From: Berberis thunbergii
Lineage: Eukaryota; Streptophyta; Magnoliopsida; Ranunculales; Berberidaceae
DNA length: 64,000 bases
Reading direction: 5' to 3'
NCBI GenBank assembly: GCA_003290165.1
Contig: QNQO01010662.1
Span: 62,001-126,000, forward strand
Shown: positions 31,438 through 43,040 of the stretch, in pieces
Position numbering within the stretch: position 1 is the stretch's first letter
Layout of the letters: every line of letters begins with the position of its first letter
Program-made: the position numbers and the translations under genes
Notes under the pieces: model-generated
Database searches by the model: none
Told to the model about the DNA's origin: nothing
The model's input: the letters and a program-made list of their open reading frames with translations, nothing else

Positions 31438-34149
31438 ATGGCTGATTCAAGTTCTTCAAATGCTGCTTCTATCAGTAATTCCAATACTACAGAAGGTAAA
31501 CCAGTCATGTTCACTCATGTATTGTCTGTCAAACTGAGTGAGAGCAATTACTTGCTATGGAAACAACAAGTATTAGCAACTATTAAGGGTCATAAGTTGT
31601 AGAAGTTCATTGAAACAGATGCATCTCCACCACGGTTTCTATCAAATGAAGATCAAGCTCTAGGTCATGTCAATCCAGAGTTCACCAGTTGGGAACAACA
31701 GAATCAATTGCTCTTTTCTTGGCTTCTTTCATCCATGACGGAATCATTATTAACAAGGTTAGTTGGCTATGAATCTTCAGCACACATATGGAGTTTACTT
31801 GAGGTGTTCTTCAATTCACAAACCACTGCAAAGATTTCACAATTCAGAAAACAACTCCAGAACATCAAGAAAGGTGATATGAACATCAATAATTACTTAC
31901 TAAAGATCAAGACCATCATTGATCAATTGGCTTCTGTTGGTCATTCACTCTCACCTCAAGACCATATCAATGCAATTTTTGATGGTCTTCCTCAATCTTA
32001 TGATACATACATAGTATCTGTTTCTTCAAGATCAGATACATACAGTATTTCTGAGATAGAATCACTTCTTCTGGCCCAAGAAACAAGGATTGAGAGACAT
32101 GCTAAAAATCTTGATATATCCAGTTCTGTCAATGTAGCACACAGTAACTACAAACCATCTCCTAGATCCTTTGCTTCAAATCCACATTCATGGCGTCCAC
32201 AGTTCAGATCACCAACCAATACTGTCTCATTCAGAAGTGGTGCACGGTTTGGATCAATGAGAGGTTCTCGACCTCCTGGCTATCAAAATACTCGACCTCA
32301 ATGTCAAATTTGTGGAAAGATTAGTCGCATGGCTTTCAAATGCTACAATCGCTTTTATAACAACATTTCAAATCCTTGGAGTTCATGCAATACATCTCAG
32401 CAGTCAGCATTCTCTCAGCAAGCAAACGTGCAAGCACACCTTGCTACTAGGAATGTTTTATCAGCATCCTCCAGTCAACCTACTGAAGATAATTGGGGAG
32501 TTGGTACTGAATCTCCAATTTATCAGCCTCAAGGGTTTCTTTCTGCATCCAATTCATCTGATAACAGATGGTATCCTGATTCTGGTGCAACAAACCATTG
32601 TACTCCTCACACTCAGAACATGAAGACATCTTCTCCTTATTATGGCAATGAGCAGCTTTTTATTGGGGATGGATTAGGTCTGCAGATTCAAAATGTTGGT
32701 GAGTCCACATTACCTACTTTCAATTCTTCAAGAATATTATATCTGAAGAGTGTTCTACAAGTTCCTAGGCTCACTAAAAACCTTTTGAGTGTGTCCAAAT
32801 TTGCTCAAGATAATCATGTTTACTTTGAGTTTCATCTTAATTCCTATTTTGTTAAGGACCAGGTCACCAAACAGATACTATTGGAAGGCACACTTAGCAA
32901 TGGGCTATATGTATTTCCATCTCCTTCTCTAGCTGCATCAGTCCATTCAGAATCTAACTCCTATTCATCGTCTAGCAAGATAGTGCATACAGCCTCTACA
33001 AATGCTTCCTCACCCTTATCTCTTTGCCATGCTCGGTTGGGACATCCATCATTTTCCCTTGTTCATAAAATTGTAAGACATTGTAACATCTCTGTTTCTA
33101 GTCCAGATGCATCTGTGTTTTGTTATTCTTGTTGTTTAGGCAAAATTCATAGACTGCCTTATTCTAGCTCTTCAACTGTATACAACAAACCTTTAAAGCT
33201 TATTCACACAGACCTATGGGGTCCAGCATCGACTGTATCTTCTTCAGGATATAAATACTATATTCATTTCATAGATGCTTATAGTAGGTTTACTTGGGTT
33301 TATCTCTTACAAAACAAATCTGATGCATTTCCTACTTTTCTCAAGTTTAAAGTTCAAGTAGAACTTGAATTTGATCTTCCTATTAAGTGTGTTTAGTCAG
33401 ATTGGGGAGGAGAATACAGATCATTCTCCAAGTTTTTAGCTCAAAATGGAGTTCTTCATAGATTAGCTTGTCCCACTACTCATCAACAGAATGGTGTTGC
33501 TGAGAGAAAACATAGGCATATCATTGAGTCAGCCCTCACTCTGCTAGCTCATGTCTCTCTTCCTTTAAAATTTTGGGATGAAGCCATCAGAACCTTTGTC
33601 TATCTTCTTAACAGAGTTCCTACTTCTGTCTTGAATGGGGGTTCTCCTTTTGAATTTCTTTATCACAAAGCACCAAATTACAGTCATCTCAAGGTGTTTG
33701 GTTGCTCATGTTATCCCAATGTCAGACCTTACAATGCTCATAAGTTGCAATATAGGTCTGAAGAGTGTACCTTTCTTGGTTACAACATTCAACGCAAAGG
33801 GTATAAGTGTAGGTCATCTAATGGTCGTATATTCATATCCAGAAATGTTTTGTTCAATGAGAATTCATTCCCATTTCACAATTTAAACCCTTCTTTTATC
33901 AAACCCAATTCTCTTTTTCCTGATTTTACACCTGCCTATATCCCTATGACAGTTCCATCCACAGTCACACCCGCAGTGACATTTGCAAGGTCTTCTACTC
34001 CCACACTGCAGAGTCCATCCATCACTCAGCATTCTACTTATGATACTAATCAGACTCCTTCATCTAGTCCATTACTTCTTGATCATACATCTCTCAGTAC
34101 AGAGCTTCCATCAGTACCTACTTTTGTTCCTCCTACACTACCTACTTGA
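31438..34149 (+). pseudogene. Copia B gag, protease and integrase, with stops
   Basis: The frame starts at MADSSSSNAAS (31438) and stays in one phase to 34149, apart from TAG at 31600-31602 and 33394-33396. Gag of the UBN2/retrotran_gag type runs to a knuckle CQICGKISRMAFKC, whose His is replaced by Arg. Protease shows WYPDSGATNHCTP with an intact DSG. GAG-pre-integrase shows LCHARLGHPSF. The integrase core shows HTDLWGP, SDWGGEY (after the second stop) and HQQNGVAERKHRH, the D, D and E region. The segment ends with a Thr/Pro/Ser-rich linker and TGA at 34147-34149. Confidence 0.9.
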
Positions 34150-34155
34150 CACCAG

Positions 34156-35784
34156 ATGATCACTCGATCTAAAGCAGGAATATACAAACCAAAGATTTTT
34201 CTGGCCTCTGCAGAACTATCTAGTTTGAAGGAGGCTTTGAACACTCCTCATTGGCTTTCGGCCATGCAAGATGAGTATTTCGCTCTCCAACGTAATCACA
34301 CTTGGTCACTGGTTGATTATCCTCATCATAGGAGTATTGTTGGATGCAAATGGCTTTTCAAAGTCAAGGAGAACTCAAATGGGACAATACAGAAATATAA
34401 AGCTCGCCTAGTAGCTAGGGAGCTTTCAACAAACTGAAGGTTTTGATTATAAGGAAACTTTCAGCCCAATGGTTAAACCATCTACTATCAGAATCATCAT
34501 GTCAGTTGCAGTCACTTATTCTTGGTCAGTGTTCCAGTTAGACGTCAACAATGCCTTCCTAAATGGGGTATTACAAGAAGAGGTATATATGATGCAACCA
34601 CCTGGGTTTGTAGATCCATCTCGTCCTGATGCTGTGTGCAAGCTCTCCAAGGCCATTTACAGTCTCAAACATGCCCCTAGAGCCTGGTTTGACAAGCTTC
34701 AGCACACACTTATCAAATTTGGTTTCACTGCAACAAAGTCAGACTCCTCTTTGTTCATCAGGCACTCACCTTCTCCCATCTTCATCCTAGTGTACGTTGA
34801 TGATATTCTAGTTACAGGGTCCAGCACATCTGATATTTCTCAATTGATATCTCAACTACATGCTCAATTTAGTTTGAAAGATCTGGGATTGGTTAAATAC
34901 TTTCTGGGTATTCAAGTTCAACACACAACTACTGGCATGTTTCTTTCTCAGACCAAATACATTCAGGACCTCCTTTGTAGAGCTAAAATGCAAAATGCCA
35001 ATGGGTTGCCTACCCCTATGTCTGGTGGTGAGAAGCTGATGGATACAGGGAGTGATCCAGTCCAAGATGTTCAGATGTATAGGAGTATTGTTGGTGCCTT
35101 GCAATATGTCACTATCACTAGACCTGACATAGCCTACTCTGTCAACAAGGTATGTTAGTTTATGCAAAACCCGCTTGAAGCTCACTGGCGAGTTGTTAAG
35201 CGAATCTTAAGATACCTGAAAGCAACATCAACATTTGGTCTTCACATAGTTCCTGTCCTTCATTCAAATTCACTGGATATTGTGATGCAGACTGGGCATC
35301 TGATGCTACTGATAGACGTTCAACTTCAGGGTATTGTGTGTATTTAGGATCAAATCTCATATCTTGGTCATCAAAGAAACAAAGCATTGTTTCTAGAAAT
35401 AGTACTGAAGCTGAGTACAGGAGCTTAGCCTCAGTAACTGCCGAACTATCATGGTTACAAACTCTCTTCTCTGAGTTGCGGATTGCTAGTGTAACTCCCA
35501 CTGTCTGGTGTGACAACATGAGTGATGTTTTCCTCAGTGCAAATCCAGTTCTTCATGCTAGAACCAAACATATTGAAATCGATATTTTCTATGTATGTGA
35601 GAAGGTTGCCAGAAAACTCATCAATGTGCTTCATATTTCTGCCAAGGATCATATTGCAGATGTTCTCACCAAAGCTCTAGGCACGTCTAGATTTCTACTA
35701 CTTCGTGACAAACTCAGTGTTGTCAATGAGACTACACTTATTTTGCGGGGGAATGTTAAACATACAAATCAGTTTGTTACTTAG
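34156..35784 (+). pseudogene. Copia B reverse transcriptase and RNase H, frameshifted
   Basis: The reverse transcriptase begins MITRSKAGIYKPK and LVARE, then shifts frame near 34420-34437. It continues FQLDVNNAFLNG and the catalytic LVYVDDILVTG. TAG at 35156-35158 and a second shift separate it from RNase H (SSKKQSIVSRNSTEAEYRSL, KHIEIDIFYVCEKV, HIADVLTKALG). All catalytic blocks are recognisable but cannot be translated in one piece. Confidence 0.9.
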
Positions 35785-35971
35785 TTTTGTCATTTAGTTA
35801 GTTTGTTAGATAATCTATTCATAGTTGTCAATTTGTTTTGATTGACTTCTGTTTCTAGCTTCTGTTTGACTAGCTTCTCTGCTGTCTAGATATCTATATA
35901 TATAGCAAATGTAAATTGACAATCAATGATGAAATAGAATTCATTTTTAGTATTTCTTTCAGAGTTCAACA
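35754..35971 (+). repeat. Right LTR of copia B
   Basis: 218 bp, preceded by the purine tract GCGGGGGAA in the polypurine-primer position and followed by the target duplication ATCCC. Confidence 0.92.
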
Positions 35972-37322
35972 ATCCCCAACCCTAAATTTATAGGGTTAAA
36001 GCATGTTTAACAAAATAGCCAAGCACATCTGCTTGCTTGGATATAACTATAAGCTTTGTGTTACAGCAAATTAACAACCATAATGTGTATTTTTTTTGTT
36101 TGTTTGTTATAAGGTGCTTACCAACATTTGCAAATTGACTGTGGAGCACCAAACGAAACACTGAATGAAATGAACATAAACACATGGAGATTGGATGAAG
36201 AATTCATAAAAACAGGACAAAACATCCTCTTTTCGATGACCATAGCCCCTCCTCAGATGAATACACTCAGGTTTTTCCCAACTGGCAATAAGAACTGCTA
36301 CCAACTCCCTCTACAAAATGATTTAATGCATCTCCTCAGAGCTGGTTTCTATTACGGTAATTACGATGGTTTATCGAAGCCTCCAATATTTGACCTCGAG
36401 TTCGATGGCACTCCATGGGTAATAGTCAACACATCGATGAGCCAAAAACCAATTTTCCATGAAATGTACTATAGCCCAAGCGAGAACATGCAGAGGTGTG
36501 CTTAATTCAAAGATGAAGCAAGAACGCAAGTGAAGGAGGGGTACCCTTCATTTCTTCACTTGAAGTGACAGTGATGCCTGACTTTCCCGATTCCCCGATG
36601 AACAACATGTCAGTGTATCACCTTCAGGCTAGGAATCGCTTTGGCTCCAATCGACAAGTCGGGTAAATAAGTTTTTTCACACTTGTACTCAAGCTTCTTC
36701 TGTTTGAGAACACTGGACTACTATGATACCATCTAAGAATGTTTTTTTCCACAGGGGCCTAAATGCACCAGATGCCGATGAAGATCGGTGGAATAGAATC
36801 TGGAAACCAAAAAGTATGCTGGGCTACATAAATCTTGTCCCTATAGACTATTCAAATGGAACATCGTATGAACTATACTACCCTCCGTTGTCAGTAATTT
36901 CATATGGGATCCAATCACAAGATCTTTCATCATCCATCACTATGAACATCGAATTCTCTTCAGTAGCCCCAGTTGATGCCTTCTTCGTATTCTACTTTGC
37001 AGAAGTAAATGTCCGTACTAAACCTATCAATGGTTACAACAGGAGACTCCAGATTTACATAGATGGGCATGACAAGGGGGTGACTGATATACCACAAAGC
37101 TTAGGGAACTGTGCAGTGGTTTGGTGTACCCCGTCACTGTTGTAGGGGTTCGGCTGAGGTGACTTTGCTCCTGCCGAGAAAATTACATTACCTGCTCTTC
37201 TCAATGCCATTGAAGTGTACACAGTAACTCAAGTTTCTAAAGCTGGGAGTGTTGTTAGTTGCTTACTAGTAGTGTTACTTGTGCTCTTTCCTTTATTTGG
37301 CAACTTTGTTCCACTGTGGTGA

Positions 37323-39089
37323 AACTGATTGAGAATTTGTTGTTCATTTGAATAACTCGGTTTTACATCGAATGTTTGTCTAAATCCACTCACTGGAACA
37401 AGTTATATATGTAGATATTCAAGTCATTCTCTAGGCTTTTAATCGAGAATCTCTTTATTAAGATTATCAGCATCAGCCTCTGAGCCTGACTTGAAATTTG
37501 GTTGTTCTCTTTCTCTCGACCACATAAAAGAGAATATTACTCGCAAAACATTTTAAAATGTCTGAAATACAAAAATCATATTACTGCACGCAAGTCCAAA
37601 TGTTGCATGTTATCCATGTGCAGTGTAAATCCAACTTGAACTCATTCTTTGAAGCTTGTCAATAGTGCAGAACACACTTATATAGCTGCAACTTACTAAT
37701 ATTGTTTATAATTGATCAAAATATACTGTTAAAGTCATTTCGAATAACTTCCAACAATATTGTTTATAATTAACTGTAATATAGGCGAGTACATTTTCTT
37801 TTTCTTTTTCTTTTCAAAGCAACGATTGTGCTAAAGCAGGTAAAGACTTGTTAATACCAGAAGCAACAACAGGTTTACGATGTTAATCAATGCTTAGTAG
37901 GTAAGCTGCGAAGATGCAATACCCAGCAATCGCTGAGTTTCTCTGTCTTGCGTGCAAAACCATCCAGATGAAGCGTTTGACTCCCTATATTCTAAAACTA
38001 AGATCTTTTTGTCTCACTCTTTCCCTTGGGGTTTCTATTTGATTATGCTAACTTGAGCATCAGAGGGAGTCTTTAGTGGACATCCACATCATTAATTTGG
38101 AGTCTGCGTGATTGAGCTTGGCAATAGGCGCTAGACCCAGACCCGAGTTGTTTCTTTGAAATCCACTGAAAAGCTTATGTTGAACTAGCAGTTTGTATTG
38201 TTGGCAGATGCTCAGAATGAGTTCCGTGGGTCTCCATTTCTACATCATTCGATTAGTAAAAACAAACACCACAGTTTCATCTAACTTAAAATTATTTCCA
38301 ATGGCTTATGCTAGGAAATTCCCGTCAGTCCACTGCAGAGGAGATTTGACACAGATACATTTTATGACTTGCAAGAGATTTATTTATTATTATCATTATC
38401 ATTATTTTATTTTTTTATGAAATTTCTGATATAGAAGGTATCAATGAAGCTGTCGAGGTGAGAAAGTTTTTTTAATTTTCATTCCATGACCTAATTTGCA
38501 ACAAAAGTCGAGATCTAATGATTTCTTCTTCTTTTTTGTGCATAGGAATCTTTCCATTGGGATATGGCTTAGAACTTCTGGTATACTTCGAAGGTAGCTG
38601 AAGCCTACTCAGAAAGAGATTTCACATCACTATTTCGTTGATAGAGTTTTACAGCAAATCTTCTGACAAGAAAACATTCTGTTTCTGTAAATGATTGATC
38701 TTTGAATAGATTTCATCAATCTCTTAAGATTCTCAGTTGCCGCCTAATAAGCCTTCATTACAAGCTTGACAAAAAAAGCTAGCTGTTATATAGTGCAATA
38801 AAACAGCAACAGAGCTAATATATTTTGTATATTCAAAGGTGAAGAACATTGAATCATCCTAAGAAAAATTTACAAAAGCTACATAAACTCCAACAACTAA
38901 GTAATTAAGCAACTGAAAGTGCGTTGTAAGCAATGACTTAAACTGTTTCTATTCGAGATGATTTCGAAGATGCAAACAAAGTCCTTTGACTCCCGTTAAC
39001 TCTAATGGCATGTTTTATGTGCCAAGTAATTAAACATGTATAAGTAGGAGGTAGATCTCTAAACAATTACCTCCTTTCACTCCTAAAAG
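37323..39089. other. Spacer between malectin-like copies
   Basis: No gene. 37975-39089 duplicates the 5' flank of copy 1 (29930-30872). The last 90 bp before the copy 2 ATG match those before copy 1, including TGGCATGTTTTATGTGCCA and GTATAAGTAGGAGGTAG. Confidence 0.6.
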
Positions 39090-39406
39090 ATGTAAAAACT
39101 GCTAATGCTAATCTGGTTAGGTTTCATGACCTTGCTCTCAGTCATGGAGATGAAATTCAACTTGGTAATTTTAATGTTGGCTTAAACATATTGTTTGGGT
39201 ACTTATTTATTTAGTTATTTTGTTATAGGGCCTGTTGCAAAACATGGTCCGACTTGATGCTGTTAAAGAATAGAAGTCTACTTATGTTACAGAATAGGAA
39301 AGTGTTACAAAATATAATATGTTAGGAAAGTAAGAATAGAATATAAGTCTTTCTTTTTCTATTTCAACAAGGTTAGGTCAGAGTTAGCTTGATACAATTC
39401 TTTACA

Positions 39407-40440
39407 TAATATCTGAGCAATTTCTCTGAAACTAAGCCCTAGCCACAGAACAAGGGAATCAAACCCTTCAACCAATATACTCCTTTCCTATTCTTATCCC
39501 TAGCTAACACAAAACAATTGCCATGAGACCAATCAAACCCTTCTCCATCATCATCAACATCAAATCTATCATCACAGATCACCGAGATCTATCATTAACA
39601 TCAAATCTATCAGATCTATCTTCACAAATCACCGAGATCTATCATCAGAGATCACCGAGATCTATCATCAGAGATCACCGAGATCTATCATCAACAATAT
39701 CATCAACATTAGATCAATCATAACAAATCACCGAGATCAACAACATCAATCATCATCAGATCTTGTGATCATCAACATCATCAGATCTATCATCACAGAT
39801 CACCGATTATCATCGTCAAAATCACTGATCAATTGATCAATCATCATCAGATCATCCTAACGGAAACGTCTTCATCATACAACTTCATCGCCTCGACGTC
39901 ACTGCTGCTCAATAGGATCACCGAGATCTACTTCGATTGAGATCCTCGTTAACCTTTTTCTCCGGTGAATCCAGCTTCATTCCGGAGTCACGCAACCTTT
40001 TTACAATGTCTCATTCACAAGCAAGGAAAACCTCGTGAAGAAGAAGTTGAGCAATCTCTTGGGTGTACATCTTCAACCTCTGGCAAATCAACCTCTGATT
40101 TCTTCAACAGTAACATGAAAATCGACAGGTTGAGGAACCTTGTAGGGATCACGAACCTCTTTCGCTGCGAACCCACGTACACAGCAAAAAATCCAAACGG
40201 AATCCGCCTCGTTGAGCCAGATTGGGACCCTGAATCACTGTCGAAGTCTGAGTATCGTGAGGAGACTGATCGATGACCGAGCCCCCATCGACTTCCACCG
40301 CTTCATCACTTGCTTCAGAGGTGCCATTTGACGGATTCTTTTGACCCTTTTGATAGCTGAGGCCATTGGAAAGGAAAAGTTAGCAAATCCACATTATCAC
40401 AAAACAAATCCACATTAGAAAAAAAAAAAAAGTCCAAGGC
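39407..40440 (+). other. 5' internal region of copia C with ATC-rich repeats
   Basis: Includes a tandem run of a 23-bp unit around TATCATCAGAGATCACCGAG (about 39640-39690), with looser copies to 39880. A polar reading frame at 39965-40276 is probably a gag remnant, but I could not match it to a gag domain. Confidence 0.5.
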
Positions 40441-42206
40441 TCACAATATTGGTAATGACATTTCTATTACAGAGTTAACAGGTAAAATATTCTCTCTCAA
40501 ATCTCATGGTTCTCGTTCATCTTGGATCCTTGATAGCAGCGTCACTAATCATATAGTTCGTAACCCTCATTTACTCACATTTTTCAAATCCATCCACAAT
40601 CGAACTGTTGAGCTTCTTGATGGTACACTTGTTCTTGTTACACACATTGGCACCATGATTTCTCTTCTGTTTTTACCTTGCATGATGTTATTTGTGTTTC
40701 CTCTTTTAATCTCAATTTAATTTCCATTAGCGAACTCATAAAACATTCTTGTTTGTCACCATTTTTCTCAACAATTCTTGTCTGATACAAGACCTTCTTT
40801 CGGGGAAGATGATTGGGACAGCAACTGAGCTTGATGGTTTGTACTACCTAGATGGCACCACCACCATAACTTCCACCACTTGTCACATCACTGAAGACAA
40901 CAACTCCGTCTTATGGCACAACCTCCTAGGTCACCTTTCTGAAAAAAAAACTCTTTATATTCTTCCTATCTCTTTTTGTGATGCTAGTACTTGTGTTTCC
41001 AATAAATGTGTTATTTGTCCTTTGGCCAAACAAACTAGAAATAAATTTACTTCATACCATATTTCGAGTGCTACTCCTTTTTCCTTATTACATGTTGACA
41101 TTCTGGGAGGATATCACGTTCTTTCCCTTTCTAGAACGCGTTATTTTCTCACCATTGTTGATGATTATACACGATGTACTTGGATTTATTTCGTGAAACA
41201 CAAGTTTGACACGCGCACACTCTTAATTTCATTCATCAATTATATTGAAAACCAATTTTATTCCAAAATTCAAACCATTCGCAGTGATAATGGACTTGAA
41301 TTTTTTCTCACTGATTTTTATGCTTCAAAAGGCATTACCCATCAAATTCTTGTGTCTCTATGCCCCAACAAAATGGGGTGGTGGAACGCAAACATAGACA
41401 TATTTTGAATGTCGCTCGTGCTCTTTTGTTTCAAGCACATCTCTGTAAACATTTTTGGGGAGAAGCAATTATCACCGTTGCCTATCTCAATAATCGCACA
41501 CCATCCTCTATTCTTAAAGGCAAAACGCCTTTTGAACTTCTCTTTAACAAACAACCTAACTATTCTCACATTCGAGTATTTGATTGTCTTTGTTTCGCTT
41601 TCACACACGCCAAATGTCCTAACCAATTTGATGCTCGTTCTAGTCAATGTGTCTTTCTTGGATACCCTCACGGGCAAAAAGGAAACAAAGTCTATGATCT
41701 CACTCACAAAAATATCATTGTTTCTCGTGATGTCATCTTTCATGAGGAGACTTTTCCTTATTTTTCTGACAAAATGCACAATCACCTCACTAACCGGTCT
41801 GACACACTTCCTCGACCGATCGCTCATGCTTCACTTTTTGATCCTCCAACAATGCCTTTCTCTGACCAGTCGGACCACTCCCACCAACCGGTCGCCAAAT
41901 TCGATGTCTCGGTCACCGGCTGGGCAGAAACCCAAACCCAAGCGATTCACCAATTTTTTGGAAAGTTGAGAAACAAACTACAGTGGCAAGATCTACAACT
42001 GAAGCGGAATATAGGGCCATGGCTTCTACATACTGTGATTTAACCTGGTTGAGGTACATTCTTAATGATTTGCACATTAATCATCCTCAGGCAGCTCTCT
42101 TGTTTTGTGACAACAAGGCTGCACTCCATATTGCATCTAATCTGATTTTTCATGAGCGAATGAAGCATATAGATATTGATTGTCATTTGATTAGAGAAAA
42201 GATATA
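40440..42206 (+). pseudogene. Copia C protease-integrase-RNase H remnants, reverse transcriptase deleted
   Basis: Protease-like SSWILDSSVTNHIV (DSS instead of DSG); GAG-pre-integrase LWHNLLGHLS and CVICPLAKQTRNKF; integrase HVDILGG, VDDYTRCTWIYF, IRSDNGLEF and, after a frame change, [19 protein letters not shown]. After [15 protein letters not shown] a Ser/Pro-rich linker leads directly to [20 protein letters not shown] of RNase H near 41970. About 1.5 kb of reverse transcriptase is therefore gone. RNase H continues to [14 protein letters not shown]. Confidence 0.85.
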
Positions 42207-42480
42207 AGAGGGTACTATTCAGATTGAGCATGTTGGAACACTACATCAACAGGCAGATTTGTCCATTAAAGCTTTGAGCATTTATCAATGTGATAATCTT
42301 CTTAGCAAGTTGGGTATTACAATCATATACTCCAACTTGAGGTGAGTGTTAAAGAATAGAAGTCTACCTAGTTACAGAATAGGAAAATGTTACAAAATAG
42401 AATATGTTAGAAAAGTCAGAATAGAATAGAAGTCTTAGGTTTCCTATCTCAACAAGGTTAGGTCAGAGTTAGTTTTATAA

Positions 42481-43040
42481 CAGTGTTCTAAAAATCGCTA
42501 GGCGGTGGGCGGGCGTCTAGGCGGTTTTAGATTTTGTATTATAATTTTTATAATTTACAAAAATTTAGCATAATACATTAATATTTTATCAATTACTTCA
42601 AATTTAATGCCAGAATAGTAACACATATGAAAATTTTATAAACATGAAAAATTAAGCTTACATTAAATTTTATAATAGCATAAGTTGCATAACATAGAGT
42701 TTCAACAACATAGAGGAAAAAAAACATACTTGAAAGTTGATAGTTGATAGTTGAACTTGAAATGCTAGGCCTCTATCTCTTCTTCGTCTTCTCCTTCTCC
42801 TTCTTCCCCTTTTCTTTTCTCTCTGTTTTGTAAAATCTAAAAATTTTGATGGGTATTTGGTCGATTGGTTTTGGTTATTTGCAACCAGAGAAAGAAAAAA
42901 AAACAAAAAGAATAAAAACGCCCAGACCCGCCCAGAACCGGCCTAGGCGCCCTGACCGATTTTTCCCTCCGCCCAGCAACTAGTCGTCTCTCTACCTACT
43001 AGCGCCTAGGCGGCCGCCCAAGCCGCTTTTTAGAACATTG
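42481..43040. mobile_element. hAT-type MITE inside the copia C right LTR
   Basis: Ends CAGTGTTCTAAAAATCGC and, inverted, CAATGTTCTAAAAAGCGG. It is flanked by a perfect 8-bp duplication TTTTATAA (42473-42480 and 43041-43048). The 560-bp body is non-coding, GC-rich at the ends (CGCCTAGGCGG-type) and AT-rich in the middle. Its absence from the left LTR confirms it is an insertion. Confidence 0.9.

Larger units (their letters stand above)
31135..35971 (+). mobile_element. Ty1/copia element B, full length, inserted in intron 1 of malectin copy 1
   Basis: LTRs at 31135-31353 and 35754-35971 start TGTTAAACA and end TTCAACA. They are flanked by ATCCC on both sides (31130-31134 and 35972-35976). The primer-binding site TGGTATCAGAGC (31354-31365, tRNA-Met type) directly follows the left LTR. 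By eye the LTRs differ at five substitutions and one single-base gap in about 219 bp, so this is a moderately young insertion. Gag, protease, integrase, reverse transcriptase and RNase H are all present in order, but the frame is broken. Confidence 0.95.
30873..37322 (+). pseudogene. Malectin-like-domain protein gene, tandem copy 1, disrupted
   Basis: Exon 1 (30873-30942) encodes a signal peptide (MEKLLALIWLGFMTLLGHGE). The intron to 36113 contains copia B. Exon 2 (36114-36662) reads LQIDCGAPNETLNEM, FDLEFDGTPWVIVNTS and so on. Exon 3 (36755-37322) reads GLNAPDADEDRWNRIWKP, FFVFYFAEVNVRTKP, then LPALLNAIEVYTVTQVS, and ends in a hydrophobic tail (SCLLVVLLVLFPLFGNF) with no kinase. Plant malectin-like domains are extracellular and carbohydrate- or peptide-binding. 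Breaks: a one-base deletion relative to copy 2 near 36470-36480 and TGA at 36514-36516 in exon 2; TAG at 37143-37145 and an in-frame TGA shortly after in exon 3. The hydrophobic end resembles a GPI-anchor signal or a truncated membrane span. Confidence 0.8.

Noticed and set aside
31708..33396. A 562-codon open frame that could be taken for a host gene
   Set aside because: It contains gag, a retropepsin motif (PDSGATNH) and an integrase start, and lies between matching LTRs, so it is copia B.
30873..37322. Malectin-like copy 1 as a working gene
   Set aside because: A frameshift and TGA in exon 2 and TAG/TGA in exon 3 block translation, and a 4.8-kb retrotransposon fills intron 1.
41342..41969. 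Long frames of 161 and 186 codons overlapping copia C integrase
   Set aside because: They are alternative-frame shadows of the integrase coding sequence.
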